From positions 373,397 to 437,396 of the forward strand of contig UEIF01000021.1 in the NCBI GenBank assembly GCA_900468805.1: a stretch of 64,000 bases of DNA. The letters are read 5' to 3'. The notes under the pieces were generated by a model. That model searched no databases, was not told the origin of the DNA, and saw only the letters and a list, made by a program, of their open reading frames with translations. This document shows, piece after piece, positions 17,677 through 26,640 of the stretch. This stretch comes from Hyphomicrobiales bacterium. GTDB lineage: Bacteria > Pseudomonadota > Alphaproteobacteria > Rhizobiales > Rhizobiaceae. A program made the translations under genes and the position numbers. Numbering within the stretch: the first letter of the stretch is position 1; the number at the start of each line of letters is the position of its first letter.

Positions 17677-19176
17677 ATGACTCCCCAGCAGACCGATAAT
17701 GCCCTCAGGCAGCGCCTTGACTTCATTGAGCTCGACGATGAGGCACGCAAGAATCTGCGGGAGCTGCGGCCGGCGATCTCCGAGCTGCTCGGCGGCGCCC
17801 TCGACAAGTTCTACAATAAGCTTGCCAAGACTCCGGCTGTTGCAGGCTTCTTTTCCGACAAGGCCCATATGGGTCACGCCAAGAAGCGTCAGCAGGAACA
17901 TTGGGGCAATCTTTCCGGTGGCAATTTCGACCAGAGCTATGTGAATGGCGTCACGGCCGTCGGCCGCACCCATGCTCGCATCGGCCTGGAGCCGCGCTGG
18001 TATATTGGCGGCTATGCGCTTGTCATGTCGGAGCTCGTCCGGGGCCTGATGGAAAAGCAGTGGCCATCGCTCTTTGCCCGCCAGCAAGGAAAGGCGCTTG
18101 CCGAAAAGCTGACCGCCGTCATCAAGGCGGCGATGCTCGACATGGATTATTCCATCTCCGTCTACCTCCAGGCGCTTGAGGAAAAGCGCCAGGCGCTGGA
18201 AGAAGAACGCGCTCGCTCCGAAGCCGATCAGGCGCTGGCACTGGAACATCTGCGCCGCGGCCTCGAAGCGCTGTCGCGCGGCGATCTCGAAGCGACCCTT
18301 CCTGCCGATCTGCCCGGAAATTTCCGGGAGATGGCCGAGGACTATAACCGGGCCGTCAACGCTCTTCGCAATTCCTTCACCTCCGTCCGCACGACGTCCG
18401 GCCACATTCTTGAAGGCGCCGATGTAATGTCCAAAGCGACGGACGATCTTGCCTTGCGCACCGCGCAGCAGGCTGCGGGCGTCGAAGAAAGCTCGGCTGC
18501 GCTACAGCAGCTCTCCGTCAGCGTCAGCCAGACCGCCGCCAATGCCGAGAAGGCGTCCGGCGCCGTGCGCGAAACACAGGAAAAAGCCAAGAATTCCGGC
18601 GAACTCGTCAACAGCGCCGTTTCGGCCATGGCCGGTATCGAGAAGTCTTCCACCGAAATCGCCAAGATCATTGGCGTCATCGATGAGATCGCTTTCCAGA
18701 CCAACCTGCTGGCGCTGAACGCCGGCGTCGAGGCCGCCCGCGCCGGTGATGCCGGCAAGGGCTTCGCCGTCGTCGCACAGGAAGTCCGTCAGCTTGCGCA
18801 GCGCACGGCCGATGCCGCCAAGGAGATCAAGAATCTGATCTCCGAAAGCTCGACACAGGTGAACGAGGGGGTGAACATCGTCAGCAGCACCGGTGAGGCG
18901 CTGAGCGACATGATCAGCCGCATCGACATCATCAACAGCTTCGTTGCCGATATTGCGGCTGCCGCGCGCGATCAGGCAACGGGCGTCAACGAGGTGAGCG
19001 TAGCGATCCGTAATATGGACACCATCACCCAGCAGAATTCCGGCATGGTCGAGCGTACGTCGGCCGAAACCCGCAAGCTGAAGGATGGGGTCGAAAACCT
19101 CATTGAACTGCTGCAGCGTTTCCGTGCAAGCGCCGAAGGCCGTCAGGTTGCTCGTGCCGCTCGCCGCGCAGCCTGA
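17677..19176 (+). CDS. Globin-coupled chemoreceptor (HemAT-like)
   Basis: Soluble aerotaxis-type receptor, 499 residues, no transmembrane segments. Residues 1-160 form a protoglobin domain with the predicted proximal haem ligand His75 in KKRQQEHWGNL and the conserved RIGLEPRWYIGGYALV. A linker (about 165-215) leads to a methyl-accepting signalling domain with the tip IDEIAFQTNLLALNAGVEAARAG. Globin-coupled sensors bind O2 and direct aerotaxis in Bacillus and haloarchaea. Unlike the two membrane receptors here it lacks a C-terminal SWEEF tail. It stands alone between rmuC and def. Confidence 0.93.
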   Translation: MTPQQTDNALRQRLDFIELDDEARKNLRELRPAISELLGGALDKFYNKLAKTPAVAGFFSDKAHMGHAKKRQQEHWGNLSGGNFDQSYVNGVTAVGRTHARIGLEPRWYIGGYALVMSELVRGLMEKQWPSLFARQQGKALAEKLTAVIKAAMLDMDYSISVYLQALEEKRQALEEERARSEADQALALEHLRRGLEALSRGDLEATLPADLPGNFREMAEDYNRAVNALRNSFTSVRTTSGHILEGADVMSKATDDLALRTAQQAAGVEESSAALQQLSVSVSQTAANAEKASGAVRETQEKAKNSGELVNSAVSAMAGIEKSSTEIAKIIGVIDEIAFQTNLLALNAGVEAARAGDAGKGFAVVAQEVRQLAQRTADAAKEIKNLISESSTQVNEGVNIVSSTGEALSDMISRIDIINSFVADIAAAARDQATGVNEVSVAIRNMDTITQQNSGMVERTSAETRKLKDGVENLIELLQRFRASAEGRQVARAARRAA

Positions 19177-19271
19177 CAATCCGGGCGAAAACCGGGCAGG
19201 CGCTGCAAAAAACCGCAATCCCTGCCCGGCGGATAATTCCCTAGTGTGAAAAGATGGGTTATGGGAACGCC

Positions 19272-19787
19272 ATGACCATCAAGCCACTCATCATTCTTCC
19301 CGATCCCGTTCTCCGTCAGGTTTCCAAGCCGATCGAGCGGGTTGATGCTGATCTCCAGCGCGTTGTCGACGACATGCTGGACACTATGTATGACGCACCG
19401 GGCATCGGCCTTGCCGCAATCCAGGTCGGTGTTGCGCGCCGGATGCTCGTCATCGATCTTTCGAAGGAAGGCGAGGAAAAACAGCCGCTCGTCTTCATCA
19501 ATCCGGAGATCGTCAGCTCCTCGGACGAACGTTCCGTCTATGAGGAAGGCTGCCTTTCCATTCCCGATTATTATGCTGAAGTGGAACGGCCCGCCAAGGT
19601 TACCGCCAAATATCTCGACCGCGAAGGCAAGGAGCAGAGCGTGGAGGCTGACGGGCTTCTGGCGACCTGCCTCCAGCACGAGATCGATCACTTGAATGGC
19701 GTGCTTTTCATCGATCATATCTCGAGGCTGAAGCGCGAGATGGTGATCAAGAAGTTCACCAAGTCCGCCAAGTCTAAGGCGCTTTGA
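19272..19787 (+). CDS. def: Peptide deformylase
   Basis: Fe/Zn metalloenzyme that removes the formyl group from nascent N-formyl-Met. All three motifs are intact: GIGLAAIQVG, EGCLSIP (metal Cys) and QHEIDHLNG (two metal His and catalytic Glu). The 171 residues match the type I enzyme. I start at ATG 19272 (MTIKPLI); an upstream in-frame ATG at 19254 adds six residues. fmt follows 94 bp later, so the formylation and deformylation genes are linked as usual. Confidence 0.97.
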   Translation: MTIKPLIILPDPVLRQVSKPIERVDADLQRVVDDMLDTMYDAPGIGLAAIQVGVARRMLVIDLSKEGEEKQPLVFINPEIVSSSDERSVYEEGCLSIPDYYAEVERPAKVTAKYLDREGKEQSVEADGLLATCLQHEIDHLNGVLFIDHISRLKREMVIKKFTKSAKSKAL

Positions 19788-19881
19788 ACCGCCAAGGCGG
19801 GGGAATACAAGGCTTCAAAGGGCTTGATCTCAAGCTCGTAAACCCGTTTGAAGACGGCTGATCCTCAATTGGCGAGATAGA

Positions 19882-20817
19882 ATGTCTCTTCGTATTGTTT
19901 TCATGGGAACGCCCGACTTCTCCGTCCCGACGCTGCGCCTGCTCGTCGAGGCCGGCCACCAGATCGTTGCCGTCTATACCCAGCCGCCGCGGCCGGGCGG
20001 ACGGCGCGGGCTCGATCTTCAGAAATCGCCGGTGCACCAGGCGGCCGAACTGCTCGGCCTGCCGGTTTTCACACCAATCAATTTCAAAGATCCCGAAGAG
20101 CGTGAGCGCTTCCGCGCGCTGGGTGCCGATGTCGGCGTCGTCGTCGCCTACGGACTGCTGCTGCCCGAGGCTATCCTGACCGGCACGCGTTACGGCTGCT
20201 ACAACGGCCATGCCTCGCTGCTGCCGCGCTGGCGTGGCGCGGCCCCCATCCAACGGGCGATCATGGCGGGCGACGCAAAAACCGGCATGATGGTCATGAA
20301 GATGGACAAGGGCCTCGATACAGGCGACGTGGCACTGACCCGCGAAGTCGAGATCGGCGCCAATATGACGGCAGGCGAATTGTACGACAGACTGATGCAT
20401 GTCGGCGCCAAAGCCATGGCAGAAGCCATGGTCAGGCTGGAGATGGATGATCTGCCGCTCACACCGCAGCCTGCCGAAGGCGTGCTCTATGCCGCCAAGA
20501 TTGACAAGGCGGAAACGCGCATCGATTTCACCCGCAACGCCAAGGACGTTCACAATCACATCCGCGGCCTCGCACCCTTCCCGGGTGCCTGGTTCGAACT
20601 TGAAAGCAACGGCAAGCCCGAGCGTATCAAGGTGCTGAGCTCCGAGCTTGATACGGGTCAGGGCGCAGCCGGTGAACTTTTGACGGATGACCTTGTGGTC
20701 GCCTGTGGCGCCGGCGCCATCCGCTTGACCAAGCTTCAGAAGGCTGGCGGCAAACCTCTCGCCGCCGCCGATTTCCTGCGCGGCACGCCGCTTGCCGCGG
20801 GCACGAGGCTCGCCTGA
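19882..20817 (+). CDS. fmt: Methionyl-tRNA formyltransferase
   Basis: Transfers formyl from 10-formyl-THF to Met-tRNAfMet. The N-terminal Rossmann domain starts MSLRIVFMGTPDFSVPTL. The catalytic segment contains NGHASLLPRWRGAAPIQRA, where N-H-D family residues and the SLLP motif are recognisable. The C-terminal OB-like domain holds NHIRGLAPFPGAWFE. The length of 311 is standard. Its stop overlaps the truA start (TGATG), indicating coupling. Confidence 0.97.
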   Translation: MSLRIVFMGTPDFSVPTLRLLVEAGHQIVAVYTQPPRPGGRRGLDLQKSPVHQAAELLGLPVFTPINFKDPEERERFRALGADVGVVVAYGLLLPEAILTGTRYGCYNGHASLLPRWRGAAPIQRAIMAGDAKTGMMVMKMDKGLDTGDVALTREVEIGANMTAGELYDRLMHVGAKAMAEAMVRLEMDDLPLTPQPAEGVLYAAKIDKAETRIDFTRNAKDVHNHIRGLAPFPGAWFELESNGKPERIKVLSSELDTGQGAAGELLTDDLVVACGAGAIRLTKLQKAGGKPLAAADFLRGTPLAAGTRLA

Positions 20818-21623
20818 TGCCACGTTACCGCATGATCGTCGAATATGACGGCGGACCCTATGTCGGCTGGCAGCGACAGGACAACGGACCGTCGGCGCAA
20901 GGCGCGATCGAAGCCGCGATCTTCTCGGCGAGCGGCGATACCGTTTCTATCCGTGGTGCAGGGCGCACCGATTCAGGCGTGCATGCCATGGGTCAGGTCG
21001 TCCATGCCGATCTCTCGAAGGAATGGCCCCCCTTCAAGCTGCAGAATGCGTTGAATGCCCATCTGAAGCTCGCCGGCGAGAAGGTGGCGATCCTGAGCGT
21101 CGAGCTAGCGAGCGAATTCTTCGACGCCCGGTTTTCGGCGCTTCGGCGGCACTATCTCTATCGTATCATCACCCGCCGGGCACCGCTGGCACTGGAGGCA
21201 GGCAAGGCATGGTGGGTGCCGAAGTCGCTTGATCATGAGGTCATGCATGCTGCCGCCCAGACACTCGTCGGCAATCATGACTTTTCCACCTTTCGTTCGG
21301 CTCACTGTCAGGCCAACAGCCCGGTACGCACTCTCGACAGGCTGGACGTGACCCGCAATGGCGAGCTCGTCGAAATTCGCGCCACCGCCCAGAGCTTCCT
21401 GCATAACCAGATCCGTTCCTTTGCCGGAACGCTGAAGCTGGCGGGCGAAGGCAAATGGACGCCTGAGGATGTGCGGGCAGCACTCGACGCGCGCGACCGA
21501 AAAGCCTGCGGCCCTGTAGCGCCGCCCGACGGGCTCTATTTCATGCAGGTGGATTATCCCGAAGTGATCACCGATCGCCGCAAACCGATGGATGAAAACG
21601 ATGACGGTGACGATCTATCATAA
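20817..21623 (+). CDS. truA: tRNA pseudouridine synthase A
   Basis: Isomerises U38-U40 in the tRNA anticodon arm. The catalytic Asp52 lies in GAGRTDSGVHAMGQV, and the later FLHNQIRSFAGTL is the family's RNA-contact motif. At 268 residues it is slightly long because of an acidic tail (DENDDGDD). The start shares one base with the fmt stop. Its 3' end overlaps the start of arsC by 23-32 bases in another frame. Confidence 0.97.
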   Translation: MPRYRMIVEYDGGPYVGWQRQDNGPSAQGAIEAAIFSASGDTVSIRGAGRTDSGVHAMGQVVHADLSKEWPPFKLQNALNAHLKLAGEKVAILSVELASEFFDARFSALRRHYLYRIITRRAPLALEAGKAWWVPKSLDHEVMHAAAQTLVGNHDFSTFRSAHCQANSPVRTLDRLDVTRNGELVEIRATAQSFLHNQIRSFAGTLKLAGEGKWTPEDVRAALDARDRKACGPVAPPDGLYFMQVDYPEVITDRRKPMDENDDGDDLS

Positions 21624-22006
21624 TCCGGCCTGTGGCACGTCGCGCAACACGCTGGCCATGATCCGCCAGTCCGGCGAGAAGCCCGAGATCATCGAATATC
21701 TGAAGACGCCGCCGACACGCGAACGGCTTGTCGAACTGATCGCGACGATGGGGCATGTCCGTCCGCGATCTTCTTCGTCAGAACGGAACGCCTTATGCCG
21801 AACTTGGCCTGGATAATCCTGCTCTGACCGACGAAGAGCTGCTCAACGCGATGATGGCGCATCCGATCCTCATCAACCGGCCGATCGTGGTGACGGAAAA
21901 GGGCGTGCGGCTGTGCCGACCGTCCGAAGCGGTCCTGGGCATTCTGCCCAATCCGGACATCGGCACCTTCACCAAGGAAGATGGCGAAGTCGTCAAACCA
22001 CGCTGA
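21601..22006 (+). pseudogene. arsC: Arsenate reductase gene with one-base frameshift
   Basis: Glutaredoxin-dependent ArsC-family gene. The first part has the active-site Cys11 in YHNPACGTSRN and reads to LIATMG. The rest (VRDLLRQNGTPYAELGL, then HPILINRPIVV and RLCRPSE) continues in another frame. The join falls at the run of four Gs at 21750-21753; removing one G restores a single protein of about 134 residues. As it stands the first frame ends at 21816 with an unrelated tail. The arginines of the RP-type binding site are preserved, so decay is recent or this is a sequencing error. It overlaps truA and abuts the next convergent gene. Confidence 0.88.
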
Positions 22007-22603
22007 CTACGATGGATAGATGCCCAGGAAGTTCTGCAGATATTCCGATAGCAGCATCGATGGGACGAGGAGCACCAGCGTCAGAGCGCCGACCATCAGT
22101 GCATGGCCGTGGCAGATCATCCTCAGGACGCGCGCCAGCGCGAAGACCTGCGCCAGCATGAAGACGAGCAGCAGCAGCGACACGACACCGACGGAGCCCG
22201 GCAGGAAGAACACGAGCGCCAGTAGCAGCCCGTTGATATAGGCGAGCGGCACGTTGAGCCAGTTGAAGCCGACGACGACAGGCGCGAAACGCTCGCCCAT
22301 GCGGAAAGCAAGCAGCAGCAGGCCGGCAAAAACCAGCGGCACGAACCAGTTCGCAAGCTCCACAAGCCCAAGCCGAAAATAGAAGGGAAAGCCGACGTCG
22401 GCCTCCGGCGGCATGGACCGGAGATAGGCATTGCGCCACCAGAGCCACGAAATGCCTGTCGGCGGCAGGCACCAGATGATCGCCCAGAAGGAGCGGTTCA
22501 CGCCGCGATCCGATATGTCGAGGAAGCGGAAACCGCGCGGGTCGAGCTTGATCAGCAACCAGATGCCGGCGAGATAATATTGAACCTCTCTAAAGCCCGG
22601 CAT
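22007..22603 (-). CDS. Conserved multi-pass membrane protein, unknown function
   Basis: About 198 residues, strongly hydrophobic, with four or five predicted transmembrane helices (around 40-60, 75-100, 110-130, 132-155 and 165-185). The N-terminal region has a soluble FRFLDISDRGVNRSFWA-like segment before the first membrane pass. I do not recognise a functional family. The start overlaps the end of dapE by 14 bases (ATG 22603; a TTG two codons earlier is possible), so it is probably translated with dapE. Its stop touches the arsC stop with no spacer. Confidence 0.75.
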   Translation of the reverse strand: MPGFREVQYYLAGIWLLIKLDPRGFRFLDISDRGVNRSFWAIIWCLPPTGISWLWWRNAYLRSMPPEADVGFPFYFRLGLVELANWFVPLVFAGLLLLAFRMGERFAPVVVGFNWLNVPLAYINGLLLALVFFLPGSVGVVSLLLLVFMLAQVFALARVLRMICHGHALMVGALTLVLLVPSMLLSEYLQNFLGIYPS

Positions 22604-23783
22604 TCGCAAACCATCGTTCGATGAAGGTCTCGTAGATCGCCGTCAGCGTCTCCAAATCGGCAACCGCGACCCGTTCGTCGACCATATGCATGGTCTGGCC
22701 GACGAGGCCGAATTCCACGACCGGGCAATAATCCTTGATGAAGCGGGCATCCGACGTGCCGCCCGTCGTCGACAATGCCGGCGATGCACCGGTGACGCTT
22801 TCCACTGCCGAGGACAGCGAGGCGATCAGCGCGTTGTTGCGCGTCAGGAAGACATGGCTCGGGCGGTCTGCCCAAATGATCTCGTAGTTCACCGGCTCGC
22901 GGCCCGGCCGCAATGCACCGTCCGCCGCTGCCGCGTCGAGCCGCCGGATGATCTCGGCTCGCAGCGTATCGGCCGTCCAGGTGTCGTTGAAACGGATGTT
23001 GAAACTCGCCGAGGCCTTCGCCGGAATGACGTTGGTCGCCGGATTGCCGACATCAACAGTTGTCACTTCGAGATTGGACGGCTGGAAATTATCCGTGCCG
23101 GCATCGAAGGGCGGATCCATGAGCGCTTGCGTGAGTTGCAGCATGCCGCGCACCGGATTGTCGGCAAGATGCGGATAGGCGGCATGACCCTGCACGCCAT
23201 GCACGACGATCTTGCCGGACAGCGAACCGCGCCGGCCGATCTTGATCATGTCGCCGAGCTTGTTCGGATTGGTCGGCTCGCCGACGACGCAGGCGTCCCA
23301 GCGCTCGCCGCGTTCGGTCGCCCACTGCAGCAGCTTGATCGTGCCATTGATCGAAGGGCCTTCTTCGTCGCCGGTAATCAGGAAGGAAATCGAGCCCCTC
23401 GGCGCGCCGTGTTTTTCGACATGGCGGGCGACAGCGGCGGCAAAGCAGGCGATGCCGCCCTTCATGTCAACCGCGCCGCGACCGAAAAGCTCGCCATCGG
23501 CGATCTCGGCGGCAAAGGGGGGATGTGTCCAGGCGGCTTCATCGCCGACGGGCACGACATCGGTATGTCCCGCAAACATCAGGTGCGGACCTTCGGTGCC
23601 GAGGCGGGCATAGAGGTTTTCGACATCGAGCGTGCCGGCCTCTTTCGAAACCATCCGGTCGACCTTGAAGCCGAGGGGCGAAAGCATCGCTTCGAGAGCC
23701 GAAAGCGCTCCGCCCTCTGCCGGCGTCACGGACGGGCAGCGGATCAAGGTCTGAAGATTGGCAATAGGATTCGTGGCGGTCAT
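22590..23783 (-). CDS. dapE: Succinyl-diaminopimelate desuccinylase
   Basis: Di-zinc hydrolase of lysine/peptidoglycan synthesis, converting N-succinyl-LL-DAP to LL-DAP and succinate. Metal and catalytic motifs: MFAGHTDVVPVGD (zinc His, Asp), GRGAVDMKGG (bridging Asp) and ITGDEEGPSINGT (catalytic Glu-Glu). About 397 residues, normal for the family. ATG 23783 is chosen, as the longer frame to 23846 begins with an unrelated basic peptide. It is downstream of dapD with about 100 bp between them, so the succinylase-branch enzymes are clustered. Confidence 0.96.
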   Translation of the reverse strand: MTATNPIANLQTLIRCPSVTPAEGGALSALEAMLSPLGFKVDRMVSKEAGTLDVENLYARLGTEGPHLMFAGHTDVVPVGDEAAWTHPPFAAEIADGELFGRGAVDMKGGIACFAAAVARHVEKHGAPRGSISFLITGDEEGPSINGTIKLLQWATERGERWDACVVGEPTNPNKLGDMIKIGRRGSLSGKIVVHGVQGHAAYPHLADNPVRGMLQLTQALMDPPFDAGTDNFQPSNLEVTTVDVGNPATNVIPAKASASFNIRFNDTWTADTLRAEIIRRLDAAAADGALRPGREPVNYEIIWADRPSHVFLTRNNALIASLSSAVESVTGASPALSTTGGTSDARFIKDYCPVVEFGLVGQTMHMVDERVAVADLETLTAIYETFIERWFANAGL

Positions 23784-23886
23784 GATGGTCGAATTATCCG
23801 GTGGGAATGGCAAAGGCGTGGCAAGGCGCGAGCTCGCCTTGCCCAAAAAGACGCCGATTGTTTACCGAATCAATGTCGGGCTGTCA

Positions 23887-24744
23887 TCAATCTCTGAGCA
23901 GTTCGTTGATGCCTGTCTTGGAGCGGGTCCGCTCATCGACGCGCTTGACGATCACGGCGCAGTAGAGGTTCGGAGCCTGCTGGCCGTTTGCCATCGTCTT
24001 GTCCGATGGCAGCGAGCCCGCAACGACGACGGAATAGGGCGGCACTTCGCCATAGGTAATTTCGCCGGTGGCGCGGTCGACGATCTTGGTCGACTTGCCG
24101 ATGAAGACGCCCATGCCGAGCACGGAGCCTTCACGCACGATGCAGCCTTCGACGACTTCCGAACGGGCGCCGATGAAGCAATTGTCCTCGATGATCGTCG
24201 GGCCGGCCTGCATCGGCTCCAGAACGCCGCCGATACCGACGCCGCCGGAAAGATGTACATGCTTGCCGATCTGCGCGCAGGAACCGACTGTGGCCCAGGT
24301 GTCGACCATCGTGCCTTCGCCGACATAGGCGCCGAGGTTGACGAAGGACGGCATCAGGATGGCGTTCGGAGCGATATAGGCCGAGCGGCGCACGACCGCA
24401 TTCGGCACGGCGCGGAAGCCGGCGGCGCGGAACTGGTTTTCGCCCCAGCCCTCGAACTTCGAGGGAACCTTGTCCCACCAGGTCGACTGGCCGGGACCGC
24501 CTTTGACGACTTCCATGTCGTTGAGGCGGAAGGACAGCAGCACGGCCTTCTTAAGCCACTGATTGACTTTCCAGACGCTGTCGGCGCCGCGCTCGGCCAC
24601 GCGCGCCTTGCCTTCGTCGAGCAGGTTAAGAGCCGCCTCGACCGCATCTCGTACTTCACCCTTTGTCGACGTGTTCACATTGTCGCGATTGTCGAAGGCG
24701 GTTTCGAGGGTCTTTTCGAGGGATGCGAGGTCGATGGCGCTCAT
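23887..24744 (-). CDS. dapD: Tetrahydrodipicolinate N-succinyltransferase
   Basis: Transfers succinyl from succinyl-CoA to tetrahydrodipicolinate in the DAP pathway. The C-terminal half is a left-handed beta-helix made of hexapeptide repeats (for example VNLGAYVGEGTMVDTW and IEDNCFIGARSEVVEG). The N-terminal helical domain supplies the substrate site. At 285 residues it is the enterobacterial/alpha-proteobacterial type. It is transcribed divergently from the LOG-family gene. Confidence 0.96.
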   Translation of the reverse strand: MSAIDLASLEKTLETAFDNRDNVNTSTKGEVRDAVEAALNLLDEGKARVAERGADSVWKVNQWLKKAVLLSFRLNDMEVVKGGPGQSTWWDKVPSKFEGWGENQFRAAGFRAVPNAVVRRSAYIAPNAILMPSFVNLGAYVGEGTMVDTWATVGSCAQIGKHVHLSGGVGIGGVLEPMQAGPTIIEDNCFIGARSEVVEGCIVREGSVLGMGVFIGKSTKIVDRATGEITYGEVPPYSVVVAGSLPSDKTMANGQQAPNLYCAVIVKRVDERTRSKTGINELLRD

Positions 24745-24939
24745 GGGAATTCCTTAAACTTCGATCTTTATCGTGGAGACGGCAGAGTCTCCGGAATTGC
24801 GGTTGGCGGGCTGTCACCCGATCTACAGCATGCGCCCGTAAAATGGAATATTTTTTCGGACAAGATCATATCTGGATTCAAGGCGTTATAGCGACATATC
24901 CGATCACTCGTGACCGGTGATACTGAAAGGCATTTCGAC

Positions 24940-25815
24940 ATGGCAAAGGCAAGAAACGGCGGTGCGCGGCGCAAGGATGGCGTCTGGGACCCGCTAAAGA
25001 GCAGTTCGACCGACAGGCAGCGCGCGGAAGCGGTTCCGAAGACGCCGCAGACGCTCTCGCCGGCCTACCGCCTTGCCTATGTGGACGAGGACTTCCTCTG
25101 CCGCGAGGAGCTGCGACCGATCCGCCTGCAGCTCGAGCTTCTGAAAGTCGAGATGATGCTGGCTGAGCGCGGCATCAAGTCGACCGTCGTCATGTTCGGC
25201 GGCGCCCGCATTCCGGCACCCGGCCAGAGTGCCTGGGCTGCCCGCAACGAGACCCAGCGTGTTAACCTCGAAGCGGCATCGGTCTATTATGACGAGGCCC
25301 GCAAATTCGCCCGTCTTTGCTCGCGTTATGCGGCCGGTTTCGATTTCCACGAATATGTCGTGGTCACCGGCGGTGGCCCCGGCGTCATGGAAGCGGGAAA
25401 CCGCGGCGCGGCGGATGAGGGAGCCCCTTCGATCGGCCTCAACATCGTGCTGCCGCACGAGCAGGCGCCGAATGCCTATGTCACGCCCGAGCTCAGCTTC
25501 AACTTCCACTATTTCGCGATCCGCAAGATGCATTTCATGGTGCGCGCCAAGGCAGTCGCAGTCTTCCCCGGCGGCTTCGGAACGCTGGACGAATTCTTCG
25601 AATGCCTGACGCTGATCCAGACCGGTCGCATGGAGCGTATCCCGCTGCTGCTCTTCGGTTCGAAATTCTGGCACAGCATCATCAACTTCGAGGCGCTTGC
25701 GGAATTCGGGACGATCGCCCCTGAAGACGTGAACCTGATCAGCTTCGTCGATACCGCTGACGAAGCCTGGAAGATCGTCCAGGATTTCTACGAGCACCGC
25801 GAGGGTCATCTCTAA
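24940..25815 (+). CDS. LOG-family nucleotide phosphoribohydrolase-like protein
   Basis: TIGR00730/LOG-family Rossmann protein of 291 residues. It carries both family motifs, GGGPGVMEAGNRGAADEG and PGGFGTLDEFFE, which form the nucleotide-5'-monophosphate site. In plants and several bacteria such proteins release free cytokinin bases; bacterial members may also act on ordinary nucleotides, so cytokinin activation is only a possibility here. The 60-residue extension before the domain is typical of the longer bacterial group. ATG 24940 was selected since the frame upstream is not conserved-looking. Confidence 0.87.
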   Translation: MAKARNGGARRKDGVWDPLKSSSTDRQRAEAVPKTPQTLSPAYRLAYVDEDFLCREELRPIRLQLELLKVEMMLAERGIKSTVVMFGGARIPAPGQSAWAARNETQRVNLEAASVYYDEARKFARLCSRYAAGFDFHEYVVVTGGGPGVMEAGNRGAADEGAPSIGLNIVLPHEQAPNAYVTPELSFNFHYFAIRKMHFMVRAKAVAVFPGGFGTLDEFFECLTLIQTGRMERIPLLLFGSKFWHSIINFEALAEFGTIAPEDVNLISFVDTADEAWKIVQDFYEHREGHL

Positions 25816-25831
25816 AGGTCGCAACGAAAAA

Positions 25832-25882
25832 CCCTCTCCCCGCAAGGCGGGAAGAGGGCTCCGGGTGAGGGGCAAACCCCTC
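25832..25882. repeat. Rhizobial GC-rich palindromic intergenic repeat, likely terminator
   Basis: Two adjacent hairpins lie between convergent genes. The first has a 12-base stem with one mismatch (25832-25843 with 25847-25858). The second has a 6-base perfect stem (25867-25872 with 25877-25882). From memory this CCCTCTCCCCGC...GGTGAGGGG unit recurs many times in rhizobial genomes. Only one copy is evident in this window. Confidence 0.65.
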
Positions 25883-25914
25883 GCGATACCTAGCAAAGGA
25901 TCTGTCATTTCCTC

Positions 25915-26538
25915 CTAGAGGAAGGGATGGTCCGGCATGTCATCAATCGAGATCACGCCGTCCTTGTTGCGGTCCATGCGATCGAAGAACTTGTTGAAGG
26001 CGGTTTCCGCCTCCTGCTTGCTGATTTGGCCATTCTCATCGGTATCGATGCGATGCATCATCAGCGAGGCGCCCATGATGCGCATGTTCATTCCATGATG
26101 GCCGTCGTGATCGGGCCGGCCATGACCATTGTTGTCGGCCGTCTTCGGATCTGCTTTCTCATCCGCATTGTCCTGCTTGGCCGAGACCGCTTCACGGCGC
26201 GCCTTGAACTGCGCCTGGCGGTATTCGCGGATTTCGCCGGGGGTCAGCGAGCCGTCGTGATTGGTGTCAATAGCGGCAAAGATCTTCTCCATGCCATCGG
26301 TCGCCTCCTGCCTGGAAATCTGCCCGTCCTTGTTGGTATCGAACTGCTTCAGCATGCGCACGAAGGCGATTTCGCGGAAGGCCTCACCACGCGGACCGCC
26401 CATCATGCCATGCTGCATTTTGCCATGGTGGCCTGGATGATCGGCCTGGTCGCCTGGGGCTGCGAAGCTGGACCCGGCGGCTGCGCCGAGGAGAAGAACA
26501 GAGGAAAGCGCCGTCAGGATAAGCTTGTTACGGTACAT
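25915..26538 (-). CDS. Secreted EF-hand calcium-binding protein
   Basis: Exported protein of about 207 residues with a signal peptide (about 1-27, cleavage near SFAAPG). Four EF-hand loops can be read: DTNKDGQISRQE, DTNHDGSLTPGE, DTDENGQISKQE and DRNKDGVISIDD, each with the expected Asp/Asn/Gly pattern and acidic position 12. A His/Gly-rich stretch precedes and separates the pairs (GHHGKM, GRPDHDGHHG). This resembles calcium-buffering or signalling proteins (calmodulin-like, sometimes called CasA in Rhizobium), but the specific role is unknown. ATG 26538 starts the signal peptide. Confidence 0.85.
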   Translation of the reverse strand: MYRNKLILTALSSVLLLGAAAGSSFAAPGDQADHPGHHGKMQHGMMGGPRGEAFREIAFVRMLKQFDTNKDGQISRQEATDGMEKIFAAIDTNHDGSLTPGEIREYRQAQFKARREAVSAKQDNADEKADPKTADNNGHGRPDHDGHHGMNMRIMGASLMMHRIDTDENGQISKQEAETAFNKFFDRMDRNKDGVISIDDMPDHPFL

Positions 26539-26640
26539 ATCAGTGCGTCCTTTCGTAGGATGTCCCTCGATACGAAAGGTAGGACCGAACAGTGCCACGG
26601 CCGAGTTAAACATCTGTAAGATGGATGAAACTTTGGTAAG

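Noticed and set aside
21740..21760. Programmed ribosomal frameshift in arsC
   Set aside because: No slippery heptamer with a following pseudoknot is evident, and no ArsC is known to need one; a one-base indel is simpler.
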